DNA of 64,000 bases from Campylobacter concisus (GTDB lineage: Bacteria > Campylobacterota > Campylobacteria > Campylobacterales > Campylobacteraceae): contig LVWL01000017.1 of assembly GCA_002092835.1 (NCBI GenBank), forward strand, positions 52,366 to 116,365, given 5' to 3'. Numbering within the stretch: position 1 is the stretch's first letter; every line of letters begins with the position of its first letter. The position numbers were made by a program, and so were the translations under genes. The notes under the pieces were generated by a model. It was not told the DNA's origin, did no database searches, and saw only the letters and a program-made list of their open reading frames with translations. Shown here piece after piece: positions 37,220 through 49,536 of the stretch.

Positions 37220-37924
37220 TTACTTAAACGCCAAAAAGCTCATAAAATTTCCCCATTTAAACGTGCTCGCAACATGCTTAAAGCCAGCATTTAGGGCTAA
37301 GCTTCTATTTTCCTCTTCAGTATATGGCACCAGCACATTTTCAAGTGCCTCCCTTTTTTGGGCGATCTCGTAGCGTGAGTAGCCTTGCGCCTGTTTGTAG
37401 TCCTCGTAAATTTCTATGACGCTTTTAGTAAGCTTCTTATCTTCAAAGATGATCTTTTCACTAAACAAAAAAACTCCATTTTCATTTAGTCCGTTATAAA
37501 TTTTTTGCACTAGATCAGCCCTTTTTGGCGGTCTGATAAACTGCAAAGTATAGTTTGCCAAAACTGCGTCAAAGCCCACTAGCTCACACTTTAAAATATC
37601 ATCAAGTAAAAATTTTATCTTTGCTCCATATGCCTTTGCCTTATTTTTGGCATTTGCTAGCATAGCTTCAGAGTTATCCACGCCACTTAGCACGAGGTCG
37701 TTTCTAAGGTTGTTTAGTAAAAGTAAGCTATTTGCCGTCGAGCAGCCAAGGTCGCATACACTTGCATCTTTTGGCAAAATTTTAGCAAGCAGCTTTGCGT
37801 TTAGATTTGAACTAACGTCGTAAAATGGCACTGAGCGCGAGATCATATCATCAAAAACGCTCGCCACAAAGTCATCAAATTCAAACTGCTTGCTTATAGG
37901 CTCTTTAAAAATTTCATCTCTCAT
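37220..37924 (-). CDS. cmoA: Carboxy-S-adenosyl-L-methionine synthase CmoA
   Basis: A 234-residue methyltransferase-fold enzyme that makes carboxy-SAM from SAM and prephenate, the donor used by CmoB. It starts MRDEIFKEPISKQFEFDDFVASVFDDMISRS, then has the SAM loop VCDLGCSTANSLLLL and YTLQFIRPPKR. ATG 37924 overlaps the ribF stop by four bases. Its partner cmoB lies about 13 kb away on the same strand rather than beside it. Confidence 0.93.
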   Translation of the reverse strand: MRDEIFKEPISKQFEFDDFVASVFDDMISRSVPFYDVSSNLNAKLLAKILPKDASVCDLGCSTANSLLLLNNLRNDLVLSGVDNSEAMLANAKNKAKAYGAKIKFLLDDILKCELVGFDAVLANYTLQFIRPPKRADLVQKIYNGLNENGVFLFSEKIIFEDKKLTKSVIEIYEDYKQAQGYSRYEIAQKREALENVLVPYTEEENRSLALNAGFKHVASTFKWGNFMSFLAFK

Positions 37925-38779
37925 ATACCAGCTCCGTATCCATCAAAGTATCTCATTGTCTCGTTACCAAAAAGATCGCACACTCCAACACAAGCTCTAG
38001 CTCCGTTTATATCGCATTTGATCTGTTCTTTTAGCTCTTCAAGTGTGTCAAATTTTTTATTATCTCTTAGGCGCTTTATAAAACAAACCGCGACATGCTT
38101 CGCTACTTTTGGCGCGACCTCGTCTAATATGTGTGTCTCGACGCTAAAATTTCCATCCGTGCTAAGCCTATTGCCTATAAATGTGACCGAGCCGTAGGTA
38201 TATGAGCCTATCCTTGTTCTTGTGGCGTATACGCCGTCTTTAGGCAAAAGATAATTTTTTACATCCAAATTTAGCGTTGCAACTAGCTCCTTTGCACCGA
38301 TGCCCTGTCCTTTTATCACATTGCCCTCGATTGAGTACTCCCTGCCTATTAGCCTGTTTGCCTCTTCGATGTTGCCCTGACGTATCAGCTCTCTAATGGC
38401 TGAGCTATGCACGCCCATACCATCGTAGCAAACCTCGTCAACGACAACTACTTCTCCATCAAAAATTCTTTTCAGATCGTGCTTGTCCCATGCTCTATTT
38501 CTACCAAATCTAAAATCAAAGCCAACAACGATCTTTTTTAAATTTTTAAAATCCCTCTTCAAAAGTGCGATAAATTCCTCGCCGCTAAGCCCTTTTATGC
38601 TCTCAAAATCATACAAGAAGCAAGGATAGTTTGAGTACTCCGCTCGCTTTAGCTTTGGCGTAATGTTGGCTTTGTTTTTATCAATCACGACAAGTCCGCC
38701 AAACTCGCCTAGCTGCTTTAAAAGCTGCTTGTGCCCTCTGTGCACGCCGTCAAAGTGCCCTATCGCAACGGCAGTGATA

Positions 38780-41424
<2,645 letters not shown>

Positions 41425-41527
41425 TTTTGCTCCAAATTTACACCGCATTTTATCTTAAACATACTTTATAAATGATCCAAATTTAGCTCTCTCGCGTCAC
41501 ATAAATGGGCATTTTTATAGACCTTTG

Positions 41528-42325
41528 CTATCTCTCTCTAGCTCTCATCAGCGCAAAGCCAAGCAAATTTTGCCCTCGCCACTTCATAGGATTTTGCGCA
41601 TTTTCATCGCTTGCGCCCAAACCTATGCCCCAAATTTTATCAACTGGGCTTGCCTCGACTAAAATTTTGCTCCCAGTTTGAAGTAAAAAGTCACGCAAAG
41701 GGGCATTTTGGCTAAATTTTAGATAGCTCGCATTTAGCACGACACTAAATTTGACCTCGTCCCAGACCTTAGCGTCAAAGCCACACACCTGCCTGCCAAG
41801 CGCCTTCATCTGCGCCGGATCTTTAGCAGCCAAAATTTGCTCCAAAGTCTCCTCGTCGCCAAAACACTCGGCCTTTTTCGCCATCATGTACTGCTCGGCG
41901 CAAACGTATCTCACCTCATCTTGCCAAAAGCTAGCAGCGTACCACTGGCTTAGGCAACTGGTACTTATACTTGCGCTCTTTTGATGACCCCAAAATAACA
42001 AAAACTTGCCAGCCGTACCTGCGTTGTAACGCTTTTTTAGCCACGCTAGATCATATCTTGGCTCGCAATCCCAAAGGGGGATAGCAAATTCATCGTTGAT
42101 AAAAAGCGCACTTTCGTCGCTTCCAAGCCTCTCATCCCAGTACCCACGCCAGATCGCAGGCTCAGCAAAAAGGCGCCTGTACTCGGTACGCTCATCTTGA
42201 CTGAGTGTTTTTAGCCAGTCATTAAATTTAAACTTATAATCCTCGCTAGCGCCCATCCTCCAGCCGATGGAAAATGGATCCATACTTGGAAATTTAATCC
42301 AAGGTGGCGGAAGTAAATTTCTCAT
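41528..42325 (-). CDS. NADAR-domain (YbiA-like) protein with N-terminal extension
   Basis: A 265-residue protein. Residues about 105-265 are a NADAR/YbiA domain (SQWYAASFW, ICAEQYMMAKKAECF, DPAQMKALGRQVCGFDAKVWDEVKF, SPVDKIWGIGLG). NADAR proteins are N-glycosidases acting on ADP-ribose or riboflavin-pathway intermediates, and some reverse guanine ADP-ribosylation beside DarT toxins (recent literature). No DarT-like gene is adjacent. Residues 1-100 form a separate segment (LPPPWIKFPSMDPFSIGWRMG, EYRRLFAEPAIWRGYWDERL) that I do not recognise by name. It sits between ligA and folP, an insertion relative to the C. jejuni order. Confidence 0.75.
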   Translation of the reverse strand: MRNLLPPPWIKFPSMDPFSIGWRMGASEDYKFKFNDWLKTLSQDERTEYRRLFAEPAIWRGYWDERLGSDESALFINDEFAIPLWDCEPRYDLAWLKKRYNAGTAGKFLLFWGHQKSASISTSCLSQWYAASFWQDEVRYVCAEQYMMAKKAECFGDEETLEQILAAKDPAQMKALGRQVCGFDAKVWDEVKFSVVLNASYLKFSQNAPLRDFLLQTGSKILVEASPVDKIWGIGLGASDENAQNPMKWRGQNLLGFALMRARER

Positions 42326-42356
42326 CTAGTCTCTTTTATCAAACTTTGGCCTCGTC

Positions 42357-43496
42357 CTACCAAAGCGTGGCTTGACTCATCGCCTCATGCATATCAAAAA
42401 GCTGCTTATGCTCGGCCACATCGTGCGTCCTAATGATATGTGCGCCGTTTTCGAAGGCCTTTAAGTGTAGGTAAAGCGAGCCTGGCAGACGATCTTTGAC
42501 CTCGCTTGGGTAGTAGTGGTTTATGACTGATTTGCGGCTGGCACCAACAAGTAGCGGGCAGTCAAATTTTAAAAAATGCTCTAAATGCTTGATAAGCAAT
42601 AAATTTTGTTCAGCCGTCTTACCAAAGCCAATACCCACATCAAGCACTAGTTTTTTGGCGCCAAGCTCCTTTGCTAGTGCTATCTTTTGCTCAAAAAAGT
42701 CTGCTATCTCGCCGATTAAGTCGTTATATTTTGGTGCGACCTGCATAGTCGCAGGATCGCCTTGCATATGCATCATGCAAAACTCAGCGTCATATTGTGC
42801 CGCAAGCGTGGCAAGTGAGGCATTTGCCGTGATGTCATTTATCATTTTAAAGCCGTGGTTTAGCGCAAATTCTAAGCAATACTCATCAAAGCTGTCAAGG
42901 CTAAATTTCGCCTTTTCGTGTAAATTTAGCTTGTAAATTTCCTCCACGATATCTTTTATGCGCCTAAATTCCTCTTCACGGCCGCAATACTCGCTCCCTG
43001 GCCTTGAGCTAACGCCACCAAGGTCGATGTAGTCTGCACCTACTTCTATCATATATTCTATTTTTGAAATACCATTTTGCGTATTTATGCGGCTTTGTTC
43101 GTTAAAGCTATCTGTGTTTATATTTACAACGCCCATTATAAGAGGCTTTGTTGGCTTTATAAATTTTGTCTCTAAAAAGGCTGCTAAATTTTTAAGCCCA
43201 AAGTCTTGTAGCTTCTCTTTTTTAGCTAACTGTCTAAGCTGTGCATTTGTCGCCATTAGCAATGCTTTATTTAGACTCTGCTTACCCAAAATCGTATCTT
43301 TGTGTGTTACCAGCTCAGCACCAACACTTAATGCATCTTGCTTTAATATATTTGCCGCTGGGGTTTTTATCTCATCTATGTAAATAAAATTTATCTCGCT
43401 CTTTTCATGCATGAGCTTCGCGCCACCCGGACTTGGCGAGACGGCCTTGCAAATTTCATCAAAGTCGCTTTTATTATTTATCTTATAAAATTTCAA
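42357..43496 (-). CDS. folP: Dihydropteroate synthase
   Basis: A 379-residue protein whose C-terminal two-thirds is DHPS: MGVVNINTDSFNEQ (121-134), DLGGVSSRPGSEYC, MINDITANAS, VLDVGIGFGKTAEQN and LVGASRKS. It joins pterin pyrophosphate with p-aminobenzoate and is the sulfonamide target. About 110 residues precede the TIM barrel, which is longer than most bacterial enzymes but usual in epsilonproteobacteria. The start is TTG 43496, overlapping the holB stop (TTGA). Confidence 0.94.
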   Translation of the reverse strand: MKFYKINNKSDFDEICKAVSPSPGGAKLMHEKSEINFIYIDEIKTPAANILKQDALSVGAELVTHKDTILGKQSLNKALLMATNAQLRQLAKKEKLQDFGLKNLAAFLETKFIKPTKPLIMGVVNINTDSFNEQSRINTQNGISKIEYMIEVGADYIDLGGVSSRPGSEYCGREEEFRRIKDIVEEIYKLNLHEKAKFSLDSFDEYCLEFALNHGFKMINDITANASLATLAAQYDAEFCMMHMQGDPATMQVAPKYNDLIGEIADFFEQKIALAKELGAKKLVLDVGIGFGKTAEQNLLLIKHLEHFLKFDCPLLVGASRKSVINHYYPSEVKDRLPGSLYLHLKAFENGAHIIRTHDVAEHKQLFDMHEAMSQATLW

Positions 43497-44113
43497 CGTC
43501 GTCCTTTTTGAAATATAGTAAGCAGTAGCGGCGTTAGCACGGCGTGAGACTTGGCGTTTAGATCGGCAAGCTTGATGAGCGAGAAAAAATAATCCATCTC
43601 ATCACCATTAAATTTATACCCGCTATCAACCGCCTTTGTCACGATAACGCCAACAAGCTCTTTTAACTCGTTTTTGCCAAATTTCTGAGCTTGCTCCTCT
43701 GCTATCTTTTGATCGATAAAGCCTGTTAGCTCTTTTAGGCTAAGCGATTTTAAATTTAGATCAAGGGTTATTTTTGGCTTTTTGGTTAGATTATTTTCTA
43801 TGAGCATTCTTGATCTAATCGTTGGTAGAAGTAAATTTTTACTCTGTGTTGCTATTATAAATTTGATATTTCTTGGGGGCTCTTCAATGATCTTTAAAAG
43901 TGCATTTTGAGCCTCTGTCCTAAAAGAATTAGCATGTATTACTAAAATTTTTTCATCTTTTTCAGCAATGTAAGCTTCTGAGATGACCTCCTTTGCATTT
44001 TCTAGCAAAAAATCATCACTTACATAAAATCTTAAATTATTAATGCCAAACTCATCTTCAAGTTTGGCTTTTAAATTTTCAAAATCGCTTGTAACTACGA
44101 TTTTATTAAGCAT
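43493..44113 (-). CDS. holB: DNA polymerase III subunit delta'
   Basis: A 206-residue clamp-loader subunit, shorter than the E. coli 334-residue protein, which is usual in Campylobacter and Helicobacter. It shows the AAA+ core remnants (HANSFRTEAQNALLKIIEEPPRNIKFIIATQ, then LLPTIRSRM), the delta' signature of lid and sensor regions, without a functional Walker A. It lies directly after hobA with no gap and is coupled to folP. Confidence 0.9.
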   Translation of the reverse strand: MLNKIVVTSDFENLKAKLEDEFGINNLRFYVSDDFLLENAKEVISEAYIAEKDEKILVIHANSFRTEAQNALLKIIEEPPRNIKFIIATQSKNLLLPTIRSRMLIENNLTKKPKITLDLNLKSLSLKELTGFIDQKIAEEQAQKFGKNELKELVGVIVTKAVDSGYKFNGDEMDYFFSLIKLADLNAKSHAVLTPLLLTIFQKGRR

Positions 44114-44656
44114 TTAGAGTATCACCTTTGCAAAGAGTGCCGCATCAATGCTTTTATCAAAAATTTTACAAAGGCTTATTAGTTTAACGTCTAAATTTTC
44201 GTCACTCGAGCTAAGAGTAAAGCTATTTTGTGCCTGCTCGTCAAATAGCCACATATAACTATCCTCATCGCTTTTGGCTAAATTCGCATATTTATCAAGG
44301 CTCTTTCCGATATAAAAAAACAAATATCCGTTTGGGAAAGCAAGACTTAGCATATCTTTTAGAAGCTGTTTTTGCTCATTTGTCTCTATCTCATCAAGTG
44401 ATGGATAAAGCGATCTTAGACTAAAAAAAGGCAAAAATGGCCTAATGCTTTTTGAATGGTTCATCTTTTTTAAAAGATAAGTTTCAAACCATCTTCGCTC
44501 TTCATCACTGATAGTTATAAAAGCCCTTCCTTCAAGTAAAAATTTAAGCCTAGATGCTAGTAAAGGCGTCCATTCAACACGCCTTTCCTCCATCCAGCTC
44601 ATCAAAGGACCTTCGTCCCTAATAGCCTTTAACGTCCACTGTATAAAGTCTTGCAT
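44114..44656 (-). CDS. hobA: DnaA-binding initiation regulator HobA
   Basis: A 180-residue protein specific to epsilonproteobacteria that binds domain I-II of DnaA and promotes its assembly at oriC (established for H. pylori HobA, structurally like DiaA). The start [26 protein letters not shown] and the RSLYPSLDEIETNEQKQLLKDML and FPNGYLFFYIGKS segments match. ATG 44656 shares one base with the lysC stop (TAATG). Confidence 0.93.
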   Translation of the reverse strand: MQDFIQWTLKAIRDEGPLMSWMEERRVEWTPLLASRLKFLLEGRAFITISDEERRWFETYLLKKMNHSKSIRPFLPFFSLRSLYPSLDEIETNEQKQLLKDMLSLAFPNGYLFFYIGKSLDKYANLAKSDEDSYMWLFDEQAQNSFTLSSSDENLDVKLISLCKIFDKSIDAALFAKVIL

Positions 44657-45857
44657 TACTGATCTAACTTATACGCATCATGAAGTACGCGAACTGCTAG
44701 CTCGCCATATTTTTGATCAACGATCATTGAAATTTTTATCTCGCTTGTTGAGATCATTTGGATATTTATACCCTCTTTTGCAAGCGTTTCAAATGCTAGA
44801 CATGCTACGCCGCTATGGCTCTTCATGCCTACGCCTATAACTGAAACTTTCACGATCGCATCATCAAATTCTATATGTTTTGCAGCTGAGAGCTTTTGCA
44901 TAGTCTCTTTTGCTAGTTCAAGCTCATTTTGTGGCACTGTAAAGCCTAAATTTGTAGTACCGTCATGTCCTACGTTTTGGATTATCATATCTACGTTTAT
45001 ATTTTCATGAGCTAAAGCTGTAAAAATTTCTGCTGCGATGCCAGGCTTATCAACTACGCCTCTTAGAGTTACTCTTGCTTGATTTTTATCTAGTGCTATT
45101 CCGCTTACTAAAACTGCTTCCATATTGTCATCTTCCTTTGCTATTAATGTACCTTCGTTGTGATTAAAGCTACTTCTTGTAATGAGTTTTACATTTAGTT
45201 TTTTTGCTAGCTCGACTGAGCGATTTTGTAGCACCTTTGCACCAGCAGAAGCGAGCTCTAGCATCTCATCATAGCTTATCTTCTCAAGTTTTTTTGCCTT
45301 TTTTTCTATCCTTGGATCAGTCGTATAAACGCCATCAACATCGGTAAAAATTTCGCATAGATCAGCATCAAGCGCCCCTGCTAATGCAACTGCACTAAGA
45401 TCACTGCCGCCTCTACCAAGGGTTGTGATATTACCTTTTTCATCTATACCTTGAAAGCCAGCCACAACTACGATTTTGCCAGCTTTTAGCTCGGCTTTAG
45501 CCTATCAGTCTCTATCCTTTCGATCCTTGCTTTTGTATGAATATCATCAGTAATTATGCCTGCCATCGCACCTGTCATACCCACACATGCATAGCCTTTT
45601 GCATTAAGTGCGATCGTTAAAAGCGCGGTCGTTACTTGCTCTCCAGAGCTTAAAAGCATATCAGTGGCGACGCCATCTGGATGTTTTGAAAAATACTCAC
45701 TATATTCAACCAATTGATTTGTAACTCCGCTCATCGCAGAAACTACCACAACTACGTCTGCACCGCTATTTTTTGTCTCAATGACTCTATTTGCCACAGC
45801 TTCGATGCGTTCAAGTGTTCCTACGCTAGTTCCGCCAAATTTTTGAACGATCAACAT
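44656..45857 (-). CDS. lysC: Aspartate kinase LysC (frameshifted)
   Basis: The N-terminal kinase part starts [25 protein letters not shown] at ATG 45857, sharing the A with the nudH stop. The frame is lost near 45495 in TDRLKPS; one added G gives [25 protein letters not shown], which joins the remaining kinase ([33 protein letters not shown]) and two C-terminal ACT domains. The repaired length is 400 residues, normal for monofunctional enzymes. It phosphorylates aspartate at the head of lysine, threonine and methionine synthesis; ACT domains imply feedback control. The break is probably a sequence error. Confidence 0.92.
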
Positions 45858-46321
45858 CAAAAATATCCTTTCTCTTTAAAATAACTCAAAACCTTTTCAT
45901 AAATAGGCTTTTTAAAGTGATTTATATTCTCTAAACTTCTACCAAAATCTACAAATTTATACTCGCTAAACTCAGGATGCTCTGTCTTTAAATTTACGCT
46001 GGCACCATTTTTAAGTCTAACCAAAAAATATTTTTGCGTCTGTCCGTCAAATGGATAAAATTTCTTTGCCGCGTTTGCTGGAAAGTCGTAGCTTAGCCAC
46101 TGCGGATACTCATCTAAGATATCGATTTTATCAGTTCCGATCTCTTCTTTAAGCTCCCTTTTTAAGGCCTGCTTTGGACTCTCACCTTCATCTATTCCGC
46201 CTTGAGGAAACTGCCAAATATCATCCATATCCACCCTTTTTGCGACTAAAATTTCACATTTAAATGGATACAAGCTAGACAAAATAACAGCTGCCACATT
46301 TGGTCTGTATTTTTTTTGCAT
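45857..46321 (-). CDS. nudH: Nudix hydrolase, RNA pyrophosphohydrolase-like
   Basis: A 154-residue Nudix protein with the box at residues 42-62 (GIDEGE, then REL-EE-G), matching GX5EX7REUXEEXGU, and RppH-like features (YRPNVAAVILS, DDIWQFPQGG, LSYDFPANAAKKFY). Members remove 5' pyrophosphate from mRNA or hydrolyse Ap4A. Neighbours lysC and hobA agree with C. jejuni (Cj0581-Cj0583). Confidence 0.92.
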   Translation of the reverse strand: MQKKYRPNVAAVILSSLYPFKCEILVAKRVDMDDIWQFPQGGIDEGESPKQALKRELKEEIGTDKIDILDEYPQWLSYDFPANAAKKFYPFDGQTQKYFLVRLKNGASVNLKTEHPEFSEYKFVDFGRSLENINHFKKPIYEKVLSYFKEKGYF

Positions 46322-46384
46322 GATTTTTCCAAAAATTTTATTTGGGATAATAACTAAAAAGAGTTAAGAGATAGATAAATAAAA

Positions 46385-47482
46385 CTACTTTTTACGCCGT
46401 TTGTAGTAAATCACACAGCCACTAAAAAGTAGCACGCCAACTCCACAAGAAGCCATAAAAAAGATAAATTTTCCGGCCTCTCCTAATGTATATCCAGCGT
46501 GCAGATCAAGCATAAATTTATAAATTTCAAAAGATTTTGGCATGGTATTTTTTAAAATTTCTCCGCTTGCAGTATCGACTACAAGTCTAACGCCATCACT
46601 CTCACTAGCGCCTTTTGGCAAGTAAAAGATCATAAATTTTACACCGTCTTTATTGAGAATAAAATTTAAAGTATCAAACTCATTTCCAAATTTTAAAGTA
46701 AAAATTTCATAAGCTTTTTGAAGATTTTCTACCTTTTGCTCATCATTTAGGCTAAAACCATTTTTGCTAGTAAAATTTGGCTTTTTAAAGACCTTCTCTT
46801 CGCCACAAATTTGATTTATAACCTTAGCAAATTTCTCATAAGAAAAGTATAGACCGCTAAAACAGATAATAAGCAAAATAGCCCCCAAATAAAGCCCCAA
46901 AAATCCGTGTAGCGAATATAAAAATGCAAATTTCTTTGCCTTTAGATTTAGCTCAAAGGCGCTAATAAATTTGCTTCTAAATCTCCAAAATTGTATAAAC
47001 GCTCCAGTTAATAAAATCACAAGTAGTGCAAGCGTTGAAATCGCCACTATATCGCTTGCAAATTTAGATAAATTTTCATTTTTAAATAGAGCTAGTCCTA
47101 GATTTTTATGTAAATTTAAAGCTAGCCCTATAAATTTTTCCACACTATTTTCAGAGACTATCTCGCCCGTATATGGATCTACAAAGAACGACTTAAACTC
47201 GCCACTCTCGCTTGTGCCGCTTACCACATAAGCCCTATTTATCTCACCTTTTATCTTTATATAACTAAGGTTAAAATTTGGCCAAGTCTTACTAAAGACC
47301 TTTAAAATTTCATCTATTTTTAAAGCACTTTTATTAGTTGCTATGTCTATCTCATCTTTGCTAAAAGCTTCAATTATCTCATCGTGATACGAAATAATTG
47401 CTCCACTAATTGAAATTATCAAAAGCGGCAAAGCAAAGATAAGAGCTAAAATTAAGTGAAATTTCCGCCAAATTTTAAACAT
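46385..47482 (-). CDS. PepSY-associated membrane protein (iron-siderophore reductase-like)
   Basis: A 365-residue protein with four membrane helices (about 9-32, 143-166, 192-215 and 335-355) around periplasmic PepSY-type segments (SESGEFKSFFVDPYTGEIV, LVVDTASGEIL). The histidine in the first helix segment (FHLILALIFALPL) and the LHKNLGLALF and SLHGFLGLYLG segments suggest haem or quinone binding as in the FoxB/PiuB family. It lies one base after a TonB receptor, so a role in reducing or processing imported ferric siderophore is likely (inference). Confidence 0.8.
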   Translation of the reverse strand: MFKIWRKFHLILALIFALPLLIISISGAIISYHDEIIEAFSKDEIDIATNKSALKIDEILKVFSKTWPNFNLSYIKIKGEINRAYVVSGTSESGEFKSFFVDPYTGEIVSENSVEKFIGLALNLHKNLGLALFKNENLSKFASDIVAISTLALLVILLTGAFIQFWRFRSKFISAFELNLKAKKFAFLYSLHGFLGLYLGAILLIICFSGLYFSYEKFAKVINQICGEEKVFKKPNFTSKNGFSLNDEQKVENLQKAYEIFTLKFGNEFDTLNFILNKDGVKFMIFYLPKGASESDGVRLVVDTASGEILKNTMPKSFEIYKFMLDLHAGYTLGEAGKFIFFMASCGVGVLLFSGCVIYYKRRKK

Positions 47483-47483
47483 T

Positions 47484-49430
47484 TTAAAACTTTAGATTAA
47501 AGCCAAGCTCGATCTTTTGCCCATCGGCTATTAAGATATCATATCTGTTTGATCTTGTCGTAAAAAACTCGTTAAAGAGATTATAAACGCTTAGGTTTAG
47601 GCTGAAATTTTTAGTTACATTGTAGTTTATGCCAAGATCTGCGATAACGTAAGCTCTCATATCATTAGCATAGTTAAAAGAGTTTTTAGTTCTACCATAG
47701 TAATTTATCTGTGACCAGAAATTTAGCCATCTATTTAGCTCGTAGTTCGCTCCAAATTTAAATGTATGAAGCGGATAGTTGTTTAAGGTTTTACCAGCTT
47801 CTGGTCCATCTTTTTGTTTTGATTTTGTATAAACATAGCTTTGATTTAGTCTAAGAGCATTTGTCACCTGCCACTCATTTGTTAGCTCAACTCCGTAAAT
47901 TTCAGCCTTGCCGATATTTATACTCTCCCAAATACCATTTGGATAAATTTTACCTTTATGCATACAAACGCTGCCTCTTGAGCAGATAGGGTTATAGCTT
48001 AACATATCTTTAAAACTTGTGTAAAAGCCAGTTAAAGACGTTTCAAAACCTTCATTATTATTATAAACGCCACCAAATTCATAACTTACGCTTGTCTCTG
48101 GCTTAAGGCTGCTTCTACCAAGCTGTGCTCCAAGTCCTCCAGCAAATGGCAACGCAAGATCTTGTGTGCGTTGCTTGATATCGGGTGTTGCATAACCTGT
48201 GCTAACTCCACCCTTTAAGGCGAAAAAGTCGTTTAAGCTATAGATGCTATAAATTCTTGGTGAAACGTGCGATCCATAGTTTTCATCGTAGTTATAACGA
48301 ATACCAGTACTTAAGATAAAGTCTTTTGTAAGATGATAATCATCTTCGCCGTAAAGCGAAACATCATACCTTTTTACATTTGCCGCATCTGCTGTGGTAG
48401 CCTTTTCGTCAAGTTTTTCTTTTTTAGCGTTTAGTCCTAATGTAAAGGCATTATTATCGGTAAAATATGAGCCTTTTGTATCAAAATTTAGAGTCTTTAA
48501 CGTCAAATTTTGTTGAGCTGTCTCTTTTAGCTTGCCATAAGATAAATAGCTTTGAAGCAAGATATTATCAAGCCTTGCTTCGTGGCTTAAATTTATCATA
48601 TCTCCCTCTATTCTCTCGCTAGCAACCGAGTTAGTACCAGTTGATAGTGTTTTGCCTTTAGTTCTTTTATATTTCACATCGCTTCTTGCAAGCTCAAGTA
48701 TAAGATCATTATTTTCATTTGGCTTAAAAAATAGTTTTGCACCAAAATTTCTATCCTTTTGCTCTCTGATTCCATAAGAAATTTTATCTTCTGATTTATT
48801 TAAATTTTTACCATAAACAGAAACACTTAAAACATCATCAATTAGTCCAGAGTGCAAATAAAGGCTATTGTAAAACTCGCCACTTATATTTTTATTTCTT
48901 GCAAATTTATAGCTTGAGCCAAGATTTGCACCAAATTCATTACTAAACTCATCTGTAATGATATTTATAACTCCACCAAGTGCATCGCTTCCATAAAGCG
49001 AGCTCATAGGTCCACGTATCACTTCAATACGGCTTATCGCACTTGCTGGTGGGACGAAACTATATGAGCCTCCAACACTTCTAAGTCCTTTATAGGCGTT
49101 ATCGCCTGGTACTGGCATGCCATTTACTAGAATTTTAGTAAATCTTGGAGAGAATCCACGTATAGAAATTCCTCGTCTATTTGCCGCTGCGGGACTTGTC
49201 CCAAAAAGACTTGGGATATCTTTGGTCATACTCTCGATATCTTTGTGATTTTTCTTTTCTAATGCCTCTTTGGTTATAACACTAAGCGTTGCTGGTGCGT
49301 CTTTGATATTTTGCTCAAATCCTGTTGCACTCACTACTTTAACCTCTGGTAGAACCTTATCTTCATTTGCAAAAAGCGGTAAATTTATAAAAATTGCCGC
49401 ACAAATAGAAATTTTTAATGCCCTTTTCAC
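47484..49430 (-). CDS. TonB-dependent outer-membrane receptor (FepA/CfrA-like)
   Basis: A 648-residue receptor with signal peptide 1-21, a TonB-box-like LPEVKVVSATGFE and a plug domain (APATLSVITKEAL, RRGISIRGFSP, IEVIRGPMSSLYGSDALGGVINIIT). A 22-strand barrel follows, ending in the outer-membrane signal ELGFNLKF. The plug resembles catecholate siderophore and colicin receptors. It heads an operon with the PepSY protein, and a Fur-box-like site lies 44 bases upstream. Ligand specificity cannot be read from sequence alone. Confidence 0.9.
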   Translation of the reverse strand: MKRALKISICAAIFINLPLFANEDKVLPEVKVVSATGFEQNIKDAPATLSVITKEALEKKNHKDIESMTKDIPSLFGTSPAAANRRGISIRGFSPRFTKILVNGMPVPGDNAYKGLRSVGGSYSFVPPASAISRIEVIRGPMSSLYGSDALGGVINIITDEFSNEFGANLGSSYKFARNKNISGEFYNSLYLHSGLIDDVLSVSVYGKNLNKSEDKISYGIREQKDRNFGAKLFFKPNENNDLILELARSDVKYKRTKGKTLSTGTNSVASERIEGDMINLSHEARLDNILLQSYLSYGKLKETAQQNLTLKTLNFDTKGSYFTDNNAFTLGLNAKKEKLDEKATTADAANVKRYDVSLYGEDDYHLTKDFILSTGIRYNYDENYGSHVSPRIYSIYSLNDFFALKGGVSTGYATPDIKQRTQDLALPFAGGLGAQLGRSSLKPETSVSYEFGGVYNNNEGFETSLTGFYTSFKDMLSYNPICSRGSVCMHKGKIYPNGIWESINIGKAEIYGVELTNEWQVTNALRLNQSYVYTKSKQKDGPEAGKTLNNYPLHTFKFGANYELNRWLNFWSQINYYGRTKNSFNYANDMRAYVIADLGINYNVTKNFSLNLSVYNLFNEFFTTRSNRYDILIADGQKIELGFNLKF

Positions 49431-49473
49431 AAAAACTCCTTATAAAAATTTAATGTGCATTTTACTAAAATTA

Positions 49474-49492
49474 AATAATCGTTATCAATATC
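49474..49492 (-). promoter_or_regulatory. Fur-box-like site between the TonB receptor and AraC regulator
   Basis: On the minus strand it reads GATATTGATAACGATTATT, matching 15 of 19 positions of the classical Fur consensus. It lies in the divergent promoter region, so iron may control both transcripts. Confidence 0.6.
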
Positions 49493-49536
49493 ATACGTAA
49501 CGCTAAAGGGATTAAATTTAACGCTTGAGGGATAAA

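Noticed and set aside
46971..47231. Plus-strand frame within the PepSY gene
   Set aside because: It is a shadow of the real minus-strand gene, without a ribosome site or recognisable product; the same applies to many similar frames.
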